Assembly (NCBI GenBank): GCA_009911505.1
Contig: QXXL01000125.1
Span: 1 to 45,465 of the forward strand
Length of the DNA stretch: 45,465 nucleotides
Source of the DNA: Lachnospiraceae bacterium
GTDB taxonomy: Bacteria > Bacillota > Clostridia > Lachnospirales > Lachnospiraceae
Reading direction: 5' to 3'
The notes beneath the pieces were generated by a model. That model worked only from the letters and a program-made list of their open reading frames with translations. It had not been told where the DNA came from and ran no database searches. Below, one piece after another: positions 43,969 to 45,465 of this stretch. The translations under genes were made by a program, and so were the position numbers. The stretch's first letter is position 1, and the number at the start of each line of letters is the position of its first letter.

Positions 43969-44880
43969 CTACGACAAAATTATCTTCTCCCTATCCTTAT
44001 AATAACATGGTATGGTCTCTGACATATTGCAATACTCTTTCATCGTATATTCATGTTGATTTACAATAAGCTCTTCATTTAAGTCCTTATCCAGCAGTTC
44101 TAATTGATGGGCAGCCGTAAACACAGATAATTCCTTCCAAAATTCATCCGGTACCTTATGATCAAAATAACCATCAATTTGCCCCATTGCAAAGAACGGG
44201 CTTATCTGGGCATTCACAATATTCCCTGTAAAATCCTCCCATGGCTCCCCTGCGCGCCCATATACCCAGTCAATAATAGAAAGCTCCCCTTTATTATAAA
44301 TCAAATTATTAATGTTATAATCGCCGTGCAAAAAAACATATCGCTCCGGGTCTTTATGATTTGATTCCTTTAAAAAATCCACGAACACTTTAATACAAGG
44401 ATACTTTTCCATACAAACAGGATCGTTTTCATACTTACGAATTAAAGCCTCTATTTCACTACTCTTTTTTACAGGCTTTTCATTATAAATCAGCGAAAGG
44501 CTATGAACCCGCTTTAAAATTTTACCCGATTGTATTCCAAGCCTGTATTGCTCCGTTTCTGATAATCCAGAAATAACCCCAGATAAATCCTCACCCTCTA
44601 ACCAATCATATAACATAAAAAAATCCAGGTGATCACTACAAAGGCCACAAGAGATTAGATCATTTGTAGGTATATTGCTTTCTCTTAATTGAGCATGTAA
44701 ATCAATTCTATAAAAATCCTCTTTTTGATAGAAATCTGTGTAAATTACCAGCAACCGTTCTTTCTTACGCCATAAATAGATGTGGTATTTCCTCACTGTT
44801 TCATGTATGCTTATCGGATCTATTTTTTTAAACTTATTATATTCTGGAATTAACTGAAATTCTTTGTATTTAAAAAACAT
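43969..44880 (-). CDS. Aminoglycoside phosphotransferase-family protein
   Basis: The 303-aa protein has an APH/choline-kinase fold. The Brenner motif FLHGDYNINNLIY (about 183-195) has catalytic Asp187 and Asn192, and the metal loop is LSIIDWVYGRAGEPWEDF (about 200-217). These residues are intact, so activity is likely. Related Clostridial proteins phosphorylate small molecules such as sugars, choline or antibiotics; a resistance role is not supported by anything here. It is AT-richer than its neighbours, lies between two repeat copies and has a poor ribosome site, so it may be a recent arrival. Confidence 0.85.
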   Translation of the reverse strand: MFFKYKEFQLIPEYNKFKKIDPISIHETVRKYHIYLWRKKERLLVIYTDFYQKEDFYRIDLHAQLRESNIPTNDLISCGLCSDHLDFFMLYDWLEGEDLSGVISGLSETEQYRLGIQSGKILKRVHSLSLIYNEKPVKKSSEIEALIRKYENDPVCMEKYPCIKVFVDFLKESNHKDPERYVFLHGDYNINNLIYNKGELSIIDWVYGRAGEPWEDFTGNIVNAQISPFFAMGQIDGYFDHKVPDEFWKELSVFTAAHQLELLDKDLNEELIVNQHEYTMKEYCNMSETIPCYYKDREKIILS

Positions 44881-45056
44881 AATATTTCCTTTTTTATTTT
44901 ATATTTTTTATAATTTTAAAATATTATTCAAATAATGTCAATCACCAAATTTACATAATTGTTCATATTTATACAAAAAATCCCACCTTTTACTACAAAA
45001 TATATACGAATTTTGCCCAATCCACGAAAAATGCTGTACCGCATTAAAAATCCCCT
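44881..45056. other. AT-rich region upstream of the APH-like gene
   Basis: This stretch probably holds the promoter of the APH-like gene. Several A/T-rich -10-like words occur, but no convincing -35/-10 pair could be picked. No gene is visible. Confidence 0.4.
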
Positions 45057-45265
45057 GTAGGCCAGCCAAAACTATTGTCAGGCAGAGGGCGGCTGGCGTC
45101 TCGTGATTGGGGTTAGGGGCTTTTAAAAGCGTCCCTTAGCCCCTGAACACAGACCCAGACGCACACCCTTGCCCTCTGCCTGACAGCCCCCCCTTTCCAT
45201 CCACCCCCTATAGTCCGCTCTAGTACTCCATCCGGACAGGAATTGAAGTCCGGATGGAGTACTAG
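45057..45265 (+). repeat. Dispersed intergenic repeat, most complete copy F
   Basis: It begins GTAGGCCAGCCAAAACTATT, with a perfect 14-bp stem GTCAGGCAGAGGGC/GCCCTCTGCCTGAC (45077-45090 and 45171-45184). The 80-nt interior folds further (ATTGGGGTTAGGGGC with GCGTCCCTTAGCCCC). TTTCCATCCACCCCCTATAG follows, then a perfect 18-bp hairpin (45220-45237 and 45248-45265, CTAGTACTCCATCCGGAC and its complement) with loop AGGAATTGAA. Confidence 0.88.
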
Positions 45266-45387
45266 CTGGACGGAGTTAGCATTGCCACCCCTCCACTCTT
45301 CCTCAATTATATTCTCGTATAAATTCGTATTAATTTCTCAAGTAATACATCTAAAAACAACGTATTTAATGCCATTTTATAATTATT

Positions 45388-45465
45388 ATGAAAATTCCGC
45401 CCATGAATTTAATAGAGGAGGAGCTTGCCAGGGAGGAAGCCAGATACAGTTTCCGCAAAACGCTT
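45388..45465 (+). CDS. Possible 5' end of a gene cut by the window edge
   Basis: From an ATG at 45388 the frame stays open to the end of the window, reading MKIPPMNLIEEELAREEARY and onward. Neither this ATG nor the one at 45403 has a clear ribosome site, and 26 codons are too few to name a family. The Glu/Arg-rich composition looks protein-like. Confidence 0.3.
   Translation, partial: MKIPPMNLIEEELAREEARYSFRKTL

Overview
The window reads as chromosomal DNA of an endospore-forming, low-to-mid-GC Firmicute, most likely an anaerobic gut Clostridium of the Lachnospiraceae type. The evidence is: a sporulation and cell-division block in the Bacillus/Clostridium order (HU, rqcP, yabP, yabQ, divIC, spoIIE, tilS, hpt, ftsH); T-box leaders on proS and leuA; a CotS-type spore-coat kinase; and a sortase-C pilus locus. 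No rRNA, tRNA, CRISPR array or intact transposase was recognised. The family assignment is inference from gene content and protein style.

Layout. 91-2196: a GH13 alpha-glucan hydrolase. 2423-10050 (minus strand): the block from ftsH back to HU. Promoters are readable in several places: a 21-bp-spaced, Spo0A-type promoter for spoIIE, a SigE-like promoter before yabP and a strong SigA promoter for HU. 10158-17322 (minus): phosphosugar mutase, a PEGA-domain lipoprotein with an Asn-rich tail, a CotS-like coat protein behind a SigE-like promoter, CCA-adding enzyme, and prolyl-tRNA synthetase behind a T-box with a CCG specifier. 17323-19279: largely non-coding, with repeat copies, a decayed reading frame and a VanZ-family gene.

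19280-23198 is a plus-strand operon: NfeD-like protein, patatin-like lipase, GPH-type sugar transporter and a solitary HipA-like kinase. 23278-26360 (minus): a zinc-dependent phospholipase C-like protein and leuA behind a T-box with a CTC specifier. 26557-28579: a soluble chemoreceptor-like protein paired with a FIST sensor protein. 28902-31138: HflX GTPase and a TPR lipoprotein. 31288-33260: a small plus-strand gene converging on an unrecognised 422-aa protein and an ECF sigma factor that has a possible autoregulatory promoter. 33464-34744: serS.

34840-43149 (minus) is a nine-gene surface-fibre operon. It runs from the LPSTG-anchored major pilin through two class C sortases, an unanchored accessory pilin, two proteins with SipW-type signal peptides, a secreted protein with a variant sorting signal, a MucBP-like adhesin and a SipW-type signal peptidase. 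It thus combines sortase-built pili with the TasA/SipW secretion style. A strong hairpin separates the pilin cistron from the sortases, and the 5' leader carries possible small reading frames. An APH-fold phosphotransferase (43969-44880) and a partial reading frame close the window.

The most unusual non-coding signal is a modular family of dispersed intergenic repeats, with copies or fragments near 17.8-18.1, 19.1, 26.5, 28.8, 33.4, 43.6, 43.9 and 45.1 kb. It is built around a stem of the form TCAGGCAGAGGGC / GCCCTCTGCCTGA. Two copies carry a terminal 18-bp hairpin module whose loop sequence is in opposite orientation in the two copies.
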